From JBOGED01 sp050743625 (GTDB lineage Bacteria > Actinomycetota > Nitriliruptoria > Euzebyales > Egibacteraceae), in contig JBOGED010000559.1 of assembly GCA_050743625.1 (NCBI GenBank), positions 1 to 14,594 of the forward strand: a stretch of 14,594 nucleotides of DNA, read 5' to 3'. Of the stretch, positions 6,843 through 12,781 are shown piece by piece. Made by a program: the position numbers and the translations under genes. The notes beneath the pieces were generated by a model, which saw only the letters and a program-made list of their open reading frames with translations, was not told where the DNA came from and did not search any database. Within the stretch, counting starts at the first letter, position 1, and each line of letters starts with the position of its first letter.

Positions 6843-6980
6843 CAAGATGCCACGGCCGTCCGGAGCGAAACGTGCGACGAGAAGGCTGCCCGGCGGATCG
6901 TGAGGGGTGAGCAGGACATCCTCGCCACTGGTCAGGTCCACGAGATACATGTCCTCGTCCCCCGCGAGTGCGCACAAGCC
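6843..6980 (-). pseudogene. S9-family peptidase remnant, inverted part
   Basis: On the minus strand this piece reads ALAGDEDMYLVDLTSGED, then VLLTPHD and ARFAPDGRGIL. This is a further propeller blade pattern (YLVDL-SGE, LTPH, F-PDGR) that would belong downstream of the forward piece in an intact peptidase. It abuts the forward piece at about 6842, where both reading frames stop making sense. The simplest reading is that part of the dead gene was inverted. Confidence 0.5.
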
Positions 6981-6990
6981 GTGTACGACT

Positions 6991-7025
6991 ACCTTCTTGG
7001 GTCTTATGGCTGGCCATAAGAAGGT
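6991..7025 (-). terminator. Hairpin after the carboxylate-amine ligase gene, probable terminator
   Basis: TCTTATGGC (7002-7010) and GCCATAAGA (7013-7021) form a perfect 9-bp dyad with a TG centre. ACCTTCTT (6991-6998) can alternatively pair with AAGAAGGT (7018-7025). It lies 11-30 bases past the minus-strand stop at 7032. There is no strong T-run, so termination is inferred from position. Confidence 0.5.
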
Positions 7026-7031
7026 GCGGCA

Positions 7032-8153
7032 TCAACCGGTGGCGGTCTCTGTCACGATCAAGTCGACGACGTCCTCCAACCGGCCATGGCGCTGGTACGC
7101 GCGGCGTTGACGGGTGGCGGCGGTACCCCGCGCGAGGGTCTGCATCGTGAGGAAGAAGACCTCGTCCCAGTCGCCGTGCTTCTCCAGCGCGGGACGGAGA
7201 TATTCAAGGAGCCGCGCGACGACGTCGGCGGCGGGTAGCGTCGCGCGCTCGACCACGTCGAGCAATTCCCCTTCGACTCCGAAGCGCCCCGCCCGCCACT
7301 TCGCGGCTTGCAACAGCTCCTGGCGCGGCTGGGGTGGGGGATCGCCGCGGAGATACTCCTCGTAGCAGGTGCGGGCCAAGGCGAGGAACAGCCCGGCCTG
7401 CAGCACCGTCTCGTCGACCGTGGCGCAGGAGTCGGCGATGCGGACCTCCAGGGTTTCCTGGCGCGCCGACGGGCGCATGTCCCAATAGACCATCGACTCG
7501 TCCCTGATGGTGTCAGAGGCGATCAGGTCTTTGACCACCAGGTCGTACTCCGAGGCCGAGGCAAACGCTGCCGGTGGGCCGGCGGTCGGCCAACGCGTCC
7601 ATATCTGCGATCGGTAGCTGGCGAAGCCGGTGTCCACACCTGCCCAGAACGGAGAGCTCGCGGACAGCGCGAGCAACGTCGATATCCACGGTCGCGCACG
7701 GTTGAGCACCTCGATCGCGAGATCGCGATGGTCGAAGCCGACGTGCGTGTGGCATGCGCAGATGAGCTGCTCGCGCGCCACCTGCTGATAGGCGTGAAGC
7801 ATCCGCTCATAGCGCGGTCCCGGCGTCAGGCGCTGCCGCGAGACATTCGCGAGCGGGGTTGTCCCACAGGCTGCGAGCGCGCGCCCTGCCCGTCCTGCCG
7901 CCTGCACGACCATCCGGCGCAGCCGCCGGAGCTCGTCACGCACCTCGGTCAGCGAGCGGCACACGGGGGTGCTGGTCTCGATCATGCACGCATGCATCTC
8001 CAGCCCGACGCGTGAGGACTGCTGCCCGAGCTCGTCCAGGATGGCCGCCCCATCGGGAACGAGAGCACGCGTAACCGGGTCGATGATGTGAAACTCTTCC
8101 TCAACCCCAATGGTAAACACGCATCCACCTTGGTCGTCAGTTTCGGATGCCAT
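7032..8153 (-). CDS. Carboxylate-amine ligase, GCS2/YbdK family
   Basis: A 373-residue member of the GCS2 branch of glutamate-cysteine ligase-like enzymes, which use ATP to join the side-chain carboxylate of glutamate (or a related acid) to an amine. Visible motifs are TIGVEEEFHIID (14-25, with the metal-binding glutamates), MIETSTPVC (57-65), CHTHVGF (134-140), YWDMRPS (223-229) and TLEVRIADS (234-242). Length is normal for YbdK-type proteins. The amine substrate cannot be predicted; cysteine is not implied. It is divergent from an ATP-grasp ligase and an amidotransferase gene, with 76 bases between the starts. The ATG at 8153 gives the longest protein but has no good ribosome binding site. 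A GTG at 8120, preceded by AAGGTGG (8131-8125 on the minus strand), is a good alternative and would start two residues before the TIGVEEEF block. Confidence 0.9.
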   Translation of the reverse strand: MASETDDQGGCVFTIGVEEEFHIIDPVTRALVPDGAAILDELGQQSSRVGLEMHACMIETSTPVCRSLTEVRDELRRLRRMVVQAAGRAGRALAACGTTPLANVSRQRLTPGPRYERMLHAYQQVAREQLICACHTHVGFDHRDLAIEVLNRARPWISTLLALSASSPFWAGVDTGFASYRSQIWTRWPTAGPPAAFASASEYDLVVKDLIASDTIRDESMVYWDMRPSARQETLEVRIADSCATVDETVLQAGLFLALARTCYEEYLRGDPPPQPRQELLQAAKWRAGRFGVEGELLDVVERATLPAADVVARLLEYLRPALEKHGDWDEVFFLTMQTLARGTAATRQRRAYQRHGRLEDVVDLIVTETATG

Positions 8154-8229
8154 CCTAGGAACACCGTATTTCGATCAGGTCACGAGTCTTCGCGCCGGTG
8201 TAATCGGCCTGAAATAGACGGGAAGCATC

Positions 8230-9225
8230 ATGCTGCACATGGCAGGCGACCTCCTGGAAGCGCTGGCTGAGCAGGAACCTTCCGTCCCGCTCGACCCCTA
8301 TGCCCAGAAGATCGTCGAGCACGCGCGGCTGCGTGGCATCGACGCCCAGGTGCTCGACGCCCGAGACGGGTACTTGTTGCTTACGTCGGGTGACCGCAGG
8401 GTCCTCACTCGCTGCTCGCTGTCCGAGCTGACCAGCGCGGTCGCGGCCAGCTTGTGCCAGGACAAGCGTATGACCCGCAAGCTCTTGGCAGCGGCGGGAC
8501 TGCGGGTCCCGCGCGGGCGGGTCGCGACGTTCGACGCGGCCGATGTGGCGTTCCTGCGCGAGGTTGGCGAGGTCGTCGTCAAGCCGGTCAACAGCGAACA
8601 GGGCTGGGGCATCACGGTCGGTGTGCGGGATCGCGAGAGCCTGGAAGACGCGCGCCTCTTGGCCCTGCGCTACTGCCAGACGGTCCTGCTAGAGGAGTGC
8701 CATCAAGGACAAGATCTGCGGGTCGTGGTCATCGCCCACCGGGTGGTCGCCGCCGCGGTCCGCCATCCCCCGACGGTCGTCGGCAACGGCCGGGACACGA
8801 TCGCCACGCTGATCGCGCGGCTCAGCGCCGAGCGTGAGGCGCAGACCGGTGGCGAGTCGACGATTCCCGTCGACGACCACCTGCGCGATACCGTCGCCTG
8901 GGCCGGCTATGGCCTCGACGACCTCCTCGACGACGGGGTCAGCCTGGCGGTCCGGCGCAACGCCAACCTTCATACCGGCGGGACACTCGAGGACGTCGAG
9001 GTCCTGCACCCCCAGCTCTCACGGGTCGCGGAGCTCGCCAGCAGGGTGCTGGCGATCCCTGTGGTCGGGATCGACCTGCTCGTCCCGTCTCCCCAAGGAT
9101 CTGACTACGTGATCATCGAGGCGAACGAACGCCCCGGGTTGGACAATCATCAACCGCAGCCTACCCACGACTGCTTCCTCGACCTGTTGTTCCCCGAAAC
9201 GCGGCTGCGCCCGGGGCCAGACTGA
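8230..9225 (+). CDS. ATP-grasp ligase resembling the ligase half of N-acetylglutaminylglutamine synthetase
   Basis: A 331-residue ATP-grasp enzyme, which activates a carboxylate as acyl phosphate and joins it to an amine. Visible elements are the ATP-binding VVVKPVNSEQGWGITV (115-130, Lys118 and the glycine-rich loop), VLLEECHQGQDLRVVV (152-167), VVGNGRDTI (183-191), the TGGES segment (207-210), RRNANLHTGG (242-251) and the metal-binding IIEANERPGL (295-304). The C-terminal 150 residues, including NLHTGGT, VVGIDLLVP and EANERPGL-NHQPQPT, match the Ngg ATP-grasp pattern as I remember it. Ngg, however, carries an N-terminal acetyltransferase that is absent here, replaced by about 75 unassigned residues. 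GGGAAG (8220-8225) precedes the ATG by 4 bases; an ATG at 8239 is also possible. The stop lies 2 bases before the amidotransferase start. Confidence 0.88.
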   Translation: MLHMAGDLLEALAEQEPSVPLDPYAQKIVEHARLRGIDAQVLDARDGYLLLTSGDRRVLTRCSLSELTSAVAASLCQDKRMTRKLLAAAGLRVPRGRVATFDAADVAFLREVGEVVVKPVNSEQGWGITVGVRDRESLEDARLLALRYCQTVLLEECHQGQDLRVVVIAHRVVAAAVRHPPTVVGNGRDTIATLIARLSAEREAQTGGESTIPVDDHLRDTVAWAGYGLDDLLDDGVSLAVRRNANLHTGGTLEDVEVLHPQLSRVAELASRVLAIPVVGIDLLVPSPQGSDYVIIEANERPGLDNHQPQPTHDCFLDLLFPETRLRPGPD

Positions 9226-9227
9226 GC

Positions 9228-9950
9228 ATGAGAGCGCTGGTCATTCAGCATGAGCGCAATGAGCGGTTAGGGCTCATCGGCGAGTGGGCCGCACACCGGT
9301 GCATCGAACTCGTCCCAGTGGTAACCGCCCGGCAGCCGGCGCCAGACCCCATGCGTTTCGACTTCGTCGTCGTGCTCGGATCAGCCGAGTCGGTCTATGA
9401 CACCTCGCTGCCGTGGATCGCCGCCGAGCTCGAGCTGGTCCGCGGCGCGATCGCCCATGACGTACCCGTGCTTGGGGTGTGCTTCGGCGCGCAACTGCTC
9501 GCGCGGGCGCTCGGTGGCCGCGTCACGCCGCTCGGCACGTACGAGCTGGGATGGCACGAGATCCACACGTCGGCCCCGGGGTTCCTTCCCTCGGGACCGT
9601 GGTGGGAGTTCCACAGCGACGCGTTTACCGTTCCGCCCGGCGCGACCGAGATCGCACGCACCGCGCTGTGCCCCCAGGCCTTCACGTACGGCCCGCACCT
9701 CGGCGTACAGTTCCACCCGGAGATCACCTTCGAGATGCACCAGGCGTGGGGCAAGGCTCGGCTGGACGAGATCGTCGCGCTGGGGTTGGACCCTCACGCA
9801 CTGGTCCGTGAAACCGCGATGAACGCCGAGCGAGCCCGCCCCTCCGTGCGCCACCTGCTGGACACCTTCACTCGCGTTGTCCACACAGGTCCGGAATCCG
9901 GAGCACAGCCGGCACCGCGCCGCGGGCTCCTGACGGGAACGGGCTCTTGA
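9228..9950 (+). CDS. Class I glutamine amidotransferase (GMP-synthase-type GATase domain)
   Basis: A 240-residue class I GATase with an apparently intact triad: Cys85 in the nucleophile elbow VLGVCFGAQLLA, and His163 and Glu165 in VQFHPEI. The oxyanion region VVVLGSAESVYD (47-58) has GSAESVYD where GMP synthase-type proteins have GGPxSV. Such domains hydrolyse glutamine and hand ammonia to a partner; some relatives (PuuD-like) hydrolyse gamma-glutamyl bonds instead. The ATG follows the ATP-grasp stop after two bases, so translation is probably coupled. The partner is probably the ATP-grasp enzyme or the GCS2 ligase (inference). The last 28 codons overlap the 3' end of the DUF3291 gene on the other strand. 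Unlike GMP synthase it has no fused synthetase domain. Confidence 0.9.
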   Translation: MRALVIQHERNERLGLIGEWAAHRCIELVPVVTARQPAPDPMRFDFVVVLGSAESVYDTSLPWIAAELELVRGAIAHDVPVLGVCFGAQLLARALGGRVTPLGTYELGWHEIHTSAPGFLPSGPWWEFHSDAFTVPPGATEIARTALCPQAFTYGPHLGVQFHPEITFEMHQAWGKARLDEIVALGLDPHALVRETAMNAERARPSVRHLLDTFTRVVHTGPESGAQPAPRRGLLTGTGS

Positions 9951-10374
9951 AGGTAAAGGCGTCCGGGCTGGGACCATTGGCGCACAGATGCGCCAGCCTG
10001 TCCTCAGCCTCGGCGACAGTGGGAAGGTGACCGACCGGCACCCACCACAGCACCATGAACGCTTCCCGCATCAGCTGGAACCACTGACGTCGTTGCCGCA
10101 TCACCGCGACGTAGGCGCCGTCATACACGAACGTGGCGAGCGCCTCGATCGACTCCCACACCGACATATTGATGATCAGCCGGTCGTCACCGAAGCCGCG
10201 GACCGCGGTGGCGTCGCCATCCTCGGTCTGCAGCCGCCACACGAACCCTGGGCTGGCATCGGTCAAGGCGTTGATCGGCTCGAGTGCCGCGACGAACCCG
10301 GCTAACTTCGCGCTGTCGAGCGGCGCCCTCGTCAGCCCGATGTTGACCTGCGCGAGATGAAAGGCGGCCGTCAT
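9868..10374 (-). CDS. DUF3291 family protein
   Basis: A 168-residue protein of the DUF3291 family, with a ferredoxin-like alpha/beta barrel fold related to the antibiotic-biosynthesis-monooxygenase (ABM) group but no established function. The typical opening FHLAQVNIGLTRAPLDS, the central ASPGFVWRLQTEDGDA, INMSVWESIEALATFVY, and WWVPVGHLPTVAEAEDRL are all present. The ATG at 10374 fits the usual family start; the open frame reaches further upstream but runs through the 46-bp palindrome. No good ribosome binding site is visible (GGTGAG lies only one base away). The final 20 residues after DAFTFKSPFP extend beyond the usual end and lie inside the 83-bp tail-to-tail overlap with the amidotransferase gene. 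Confidence 0.88.
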   Translation of the reverse strand: MTAAFHLAQVNIGLTRAPLDSAKLAGFVAALEPINALTDASPGFVWRLQTEDGDATAVRGFGDDRLIINMSVWESIEALATFVYDGAYVAVMRQRRQWFQLMREAFMVLWWVPVGHLPTVAEAEDRLAHLCANGPSPDAFTFKSPFPSGARGAVPAVLRIPDLCGQRE

Positions 10375-10420
10375 GCTCACCAGCTTACGAACGCATGGGC
10401 CGAGTATCGTCGCCGAAATT

Positions 10421-10466
10421 CTTTGTGCTGGATATCGGCGGTATACCGCCGATATCCAGCACAAAG
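10421..10466. repeat. Perfect 46-bp palindrome
   Basis: Positions 10421-10443 are the exact complement of 10444-10466, with no mismatch and no spacer. The left arm runs CTTTGTGCTGG-ATATCGGCGGTA and the centre is GGCGGTATACCGCC. It sits 16 bases past the stop of the second TetR gene and 46 bases before the DUF3291 start, both on the minus strand. It could be an operator for DUF3291 or a terminator of the TetR gene. No clear T-run follows on either strand, so an operator or structured leader is at least as likely. Confidence 0.9.
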
Positions 10467-10482
10467 CGCGACCGCGGTGGCC

Positions 10483-11055
10483 CTATCGCGGTAGGGCCGC
10501 TCGGACCGCGGCGGTTCCGGCGGCGCGGGCGACGTCGACGGGCTCGGTGCTCCGGAGGGCGCGGCTCATGACGAATGCGCCCTCCAGCGCCGCGATAAGA
10601 AGGATCGCGACCTCCCGCGCCTTGCCGGGGGCGACGCCTGCGTCGACAAGGCGAGCGCTCGCCCCGTTGATCCAGCTCTCGAACACCTCGGAGGTCGCCT
10701 CGCGCAGCGGCTCGCTGACGCTGGCGACCTCGAGCGCGACGGTGGCGATGGGACAGGCGTCGGCGTAGTCGGTTTGGCGCAACAGCTCGGCGGCGCCGGT
10801 GAAGAAGTCATCGACGCCGGTGACCGCGTCGGGCGCGGCGTCGAAGATCGCCTCGAACAGCTCGAGGTACATCCTGCCGGACCGGCGGATGACCTCTTGG
10901 CCCAGATGCTCCTTGCCGCCCGGGAAGAAGTGATACAGGGACCCGAACGGAGCGTTGGCGCTCGCCGTGATCTGCTTCATGCCAGTGCCGGTGTAGCCGT
11001 ACCGGCGGAACAGCTCGGCCGTGACCTCTAGGATCCGCTCCTTGGTGTTCGGCAC
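10483..11055 (-). CDS. TetR family regulator (LmrA/YxaF-like C-terminal type)
   Basis: A 190-residue TetR regulator. The DNA-binding domain spans about residues 4-50, with the helix-turn-helix in MKQITASANAPFGSLYHFF followed by PGGKEHLG. This FPGGKE-LG motif marks the LmrA/YxaF-like branch known to me from regulators of efflux and drug-resistance genes. The C-terminal region holds ACPIATVALEVA, a conserved segment of the same branch. The GTG at 11055 is supported by GAGGAG six bases upstream. The gene is divergent from the DUF4383-like membrane protein, and a dyad in the intergenic space is a candidate operator. Regulation of that neighbour is likely; the ligand is unknown. Confidence 0.9.
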   Translation of the reverse strand: MPNTKERILEVTAELFRRYGYTGTGMKQITASANAPFGSLYHFFPGGKEHLGQEVIRRSGRMYLELFEAIFDAAPDAVTGVDDFFTGAAELLRQTDYADACPIATVALEVASVSEPLREATSEVFESWINGASARLVDAGVAPGKAREVAILLIAALEGAFVMSRALRSTEPVDVARAAGTAAVRAALPR

Positions 11056-11111
11056 TCAGGGCTCCTCGTTTCCACGTGGCGGGTTGAGCCAACCGTGACT
11101 ACCCTAACACG

Positions 11112-11129
11112 CTAGAACGATCTATCTAG
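11112..11129. promoter_or_regulatory. Candidate TetR operator CTAGA-N8-TCTAG
   Basis: An 18-bp dyad of the form CTAGAnnGATCnnTCTAG, matching its own complement at 14 of 18 positions. It lies in the divergent region between the second TetR gene and the membrane protein gene and runs into that gene's AGGAG (11128-11132). Bound protein there would block transcription or early elongation. TAGA/TCTA half-sites are, from memory, common for the LmrA-like TetR branch. Confidence 0.5.
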
Positions 11130-11140
11130 GAGTCGGTAAC

Positions 11141-11608
11141 GTGAGCGAGCAGATCAGCCGGGCCGGCGCGACGTCCCTCCAGAAGGCAGTCGCTGGGCTC
11201 TCCCTGGCCTTGTTGCTATGGAGCATCGGGGGGCTGATCGTCAACCCCGACTTCGCGACCGGCGAGGCGGCGACCGCCGAGCGCCTGCTGCTGGTGGACT
11301 TCAACGGCTGGCACGCCGTCTCGGGTATCGGGTTGGCTGTCCCCGGGCTCGTCGCGGCGTTGCGGGCCAGGTGGTCCTTCGTGTTCGCCCTGGTCGCCGC
11401 GGTAGCGCTGGCCGGCACCGGCGTCTGGGCACTGTTCGAGACGCGCCCCGCCGGCCTGTTCTACTTCCCTCACAACGTCACGGACGCCCTGTTGCACTTC
11501 GGGTTCGCCGCCCTCTACGGCGCGGCGGCCGCCGTCTTCACCACGGCGCCACACGCGCGAGCCGGCCATACCAATGTGGCAGTCAAGCGGGGGCTTCCCA
11601 GGGCTTGA
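11141..11608 (+). CDS. Small four-helix membrane protein, DUF4383-like
   Basis: A 155-residue integral membrane protein with four predicted hydrophobic segments at about 14-34, 56-75, 79-98 and 113-133. The layout resembles DUF4383: helix one ends in LIVNP, then an acidic loop with NGWHAVSGIGLAVPGL, and FPHNVTDALLHFGFAALYG near the end. No enzyme motif is visible and function is unknown. The GTG start is supported by AGGAG (11128-11132), eight bases upstream. The divergent TetR gene probably controls it through the dyad at 11112-11129. Its 3' end overlaps the DinB-family gene tail to tail by 26 bases. Confidence 0.82.
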   Translation: MSEQISRAGATSLQKAVAGLSLALLLWSIGGLIVNPDFATGEAATAERLLLVDFNGWHAVSGIGLAVPGLVAALRARWSFVFALVAAVALAGTGVWALFETRPAGLFYFPHNVTDALLHFGFAALYGAAAAVFTTAPHARAGHTNVAVKRGLPRA

Positions 11609-12155
11609 GCAACTCGTCGGCCGGCCAGCCCTCAGCCGCTGCCATCAGCGAGAGCGCACTGGCGCCGTCGATGGACTCGCGGATGATGTCGGCGTGGCCG
11701 GCGTGACGCGCGGTCTCCTCGATCAGGTGGAGCAGGACCCAGCGCACCGACCAAGCCTCGATGTCTTTGGGGAACCAGGGTATGTCCCGCGGGACCGGCA
11801 CCGCCTGCCCGAGGTCGGCGATCCCCCCAACGACCGCCTTCGTGTGCCTGGCCTCCTCGTCGTACCGTGCGAGCGCGCTGGCCAGCGTCTCATCTGGGTC
11901 GAGGCGGAGGTCTGACTCGTCCTCCTCGACCGATCGGTTCCCCGGGCGTCGCAAGACCTGGTCGATCCAACCCCGCTCGACGTATGCGCAGTGCTTGATC
12001 AGGCCGCCGACGCTCAGAGCGCTCGCGGTGGGAGTCGCCCGGGCCTGGTCGTCGGCCAACCCGTACGCCGCGATCCGCAAGACGTCACGCTGCTGCGCGA
12101 GGTAGCCGAGCAACCCCTCACGCTCGTCCGCCACCGGGGGAACAAATCCGGGCAT
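11583..12155 (-). CDS. DinB superfamily protein (DUF664)
   Basis: A 190-residue four-helix-bundle protein of the DinB/DUF664 group. The likely metal ligands are visible: His55 in SVGGLIKHCAYVERGW, and His151 and His154 in EETARHAGHADIIRES. Relatives include mycothiol- and bacillithiol-dependent transferases as well as many proteins of unknown function, so a thiol-transferase role is possible but not shown. A purine-rich GAGAGAGA stretch about 8 bases before the ATG may serve as ribosome binding site. It lies 41 bases downstream of the GbsR-like regulator on the same strand and may be co-transcribed with it. Confidence 0.9.
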   Translation of the reverse strand: MPGFVPPVADEREGLLGYLAQQRDVLRIAAYGLADDQARATPTASALSVGGLIKHCAYVERGWIDQVLRRPGNRSVEEDESDLRLDPDETLASALARYDEEARHTKAVVGGIADLGQAVPVPRDIPWFPKDIEAWSVRWVLLHLIEETARHAGHADIIRESIDGASALSLMAAAEGWPADELLKPWEAPA

Positions 12156-12196
12156 GGTGATATCTCTCTCGCCGGCTATCGGTTGTCAAGAGTCAG

Positions 12197-12688
12197 TCAG
12201 CCTGGAGGCGCGGCACGAAGCTGGCGCCACTTCTCCATCATCTGAGGCAGCTCGCCGCGGACAAACGCGAAGAAGCGCCGCGTCTCATCCAGCCGGGCAC
12301 CCGCGGGCGTGTCCTCGCCGACGGCCTCGATCCCGTCGAGCAGGTCCTGCTCCCACCGCGCCAGCAGCTTGTCGCGGTCGGCGATCGCCTGGTACCACAG
12401 GTCATCGGAGATGCGGTAGCGGTCGCGCCGCTGCCCAGGCTCGCGCTCGCGCGCCACCAACCCGACCTGAGTGAGATAGCGCACGGCCCCGGAGATCGCC
12501 GCCGGGCTGACCCGCAGTAGGTCGGCAAGCTCGGCGGCGGTGCGCCTGCCGCCGTCGGCTACGAGGAGCCCGACGAACGCGCGGGCCGGCATGCGCGGCC
12601 ACCCCGAATCGGACAAGGTCAAGGCGAACCGCTCGACGAACCGTCCCACCGCCTCGCTGTCACGCCCGGCGCTTGGTCCCTGGACCAC
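12197..12688 (-). CDS. GbsR/MarR-like winged-helix transcriptional regulator
   Basis: A 163-residue regulator with a winged helix at about residues 31-95: MPARAFVGLLVADG, the recognition region AAELADLLRVSPAAISGAVRYLTQVGLVARERE, and the wing RDRYRISDD. The C-terminal half is a predicted helical, partly coiled dimerisation segment (WYQAIADRDKLLARWEQ). This is the GbsR-like form often found divergent from drug-export ABC genes. The GTG at 12688 is preferred because GGGAGG lies eight bases upstream. The frame stays open to a TTG at 12754, but those extra 22 residues come from the AT-rich promoter region. The protein probably represses the divergent ABC transporter (inference). Confidence 0.87.
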   Translation of the reverse strand: MVQGPSAGRDSEAVGRFVERFALTLSDSGWPRMPARAFVGLLVADGGRRTAAELADLLRVSPAAISGAVRYLTQVGLVAREREPGQRRDRYRISDDLWYQAIADRDKLLARWEQDLLDGIEAVGEDTPAGARLDETRRFFAFVRGELPQMMEKWRQLRAAPPG

Positions 12689-12745
12689 TCGCGTATCCTC
12701 CCGACTCGTCGTGCTCTCGCATCGCAGTTTAGAATATTTTTGATG

Positions 12746-12774
12746 TTCATACAATCGTGAAAACTGTGTATGAT
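12746..12774 (+). promoter_or_regulatory. Promoter and inverted repeat of the ABC transporter operon, leaderless
   Basis: TTCATA (12746-12751) and TATGAT (12769-12774) are separated by 17 bases. Seven bases then lead to the ATG at 12782, which predicts a leaderless mRNA. The inverted arms TCATACA (12747-12753) and TGTATGA (12767-12773), 13 bases apart, overlap both promoter boxes and are the likely operator of the divergent GbsR-like regulator. The surrounding DNA is markedly AT-richer than the rest of the window. Confidence 0.6.
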
Positions 12775-12781
12775 GGCGGTC

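Noticed and set aside
7308..8015. A 235-codon plus-strand frame inside the carboxylate-amine ligase gene
   Set aside because: Antisense to a clear GCS2 protein and without recognisable domains or a ribosome binding site.
12689..12754. Longer regulator starting at TTG 12754
   Set aside because: The extra residues are encoded by the AT-rich promoter and operator region, and GTG 12688 has a strong GGGAGG ribosome binding site.
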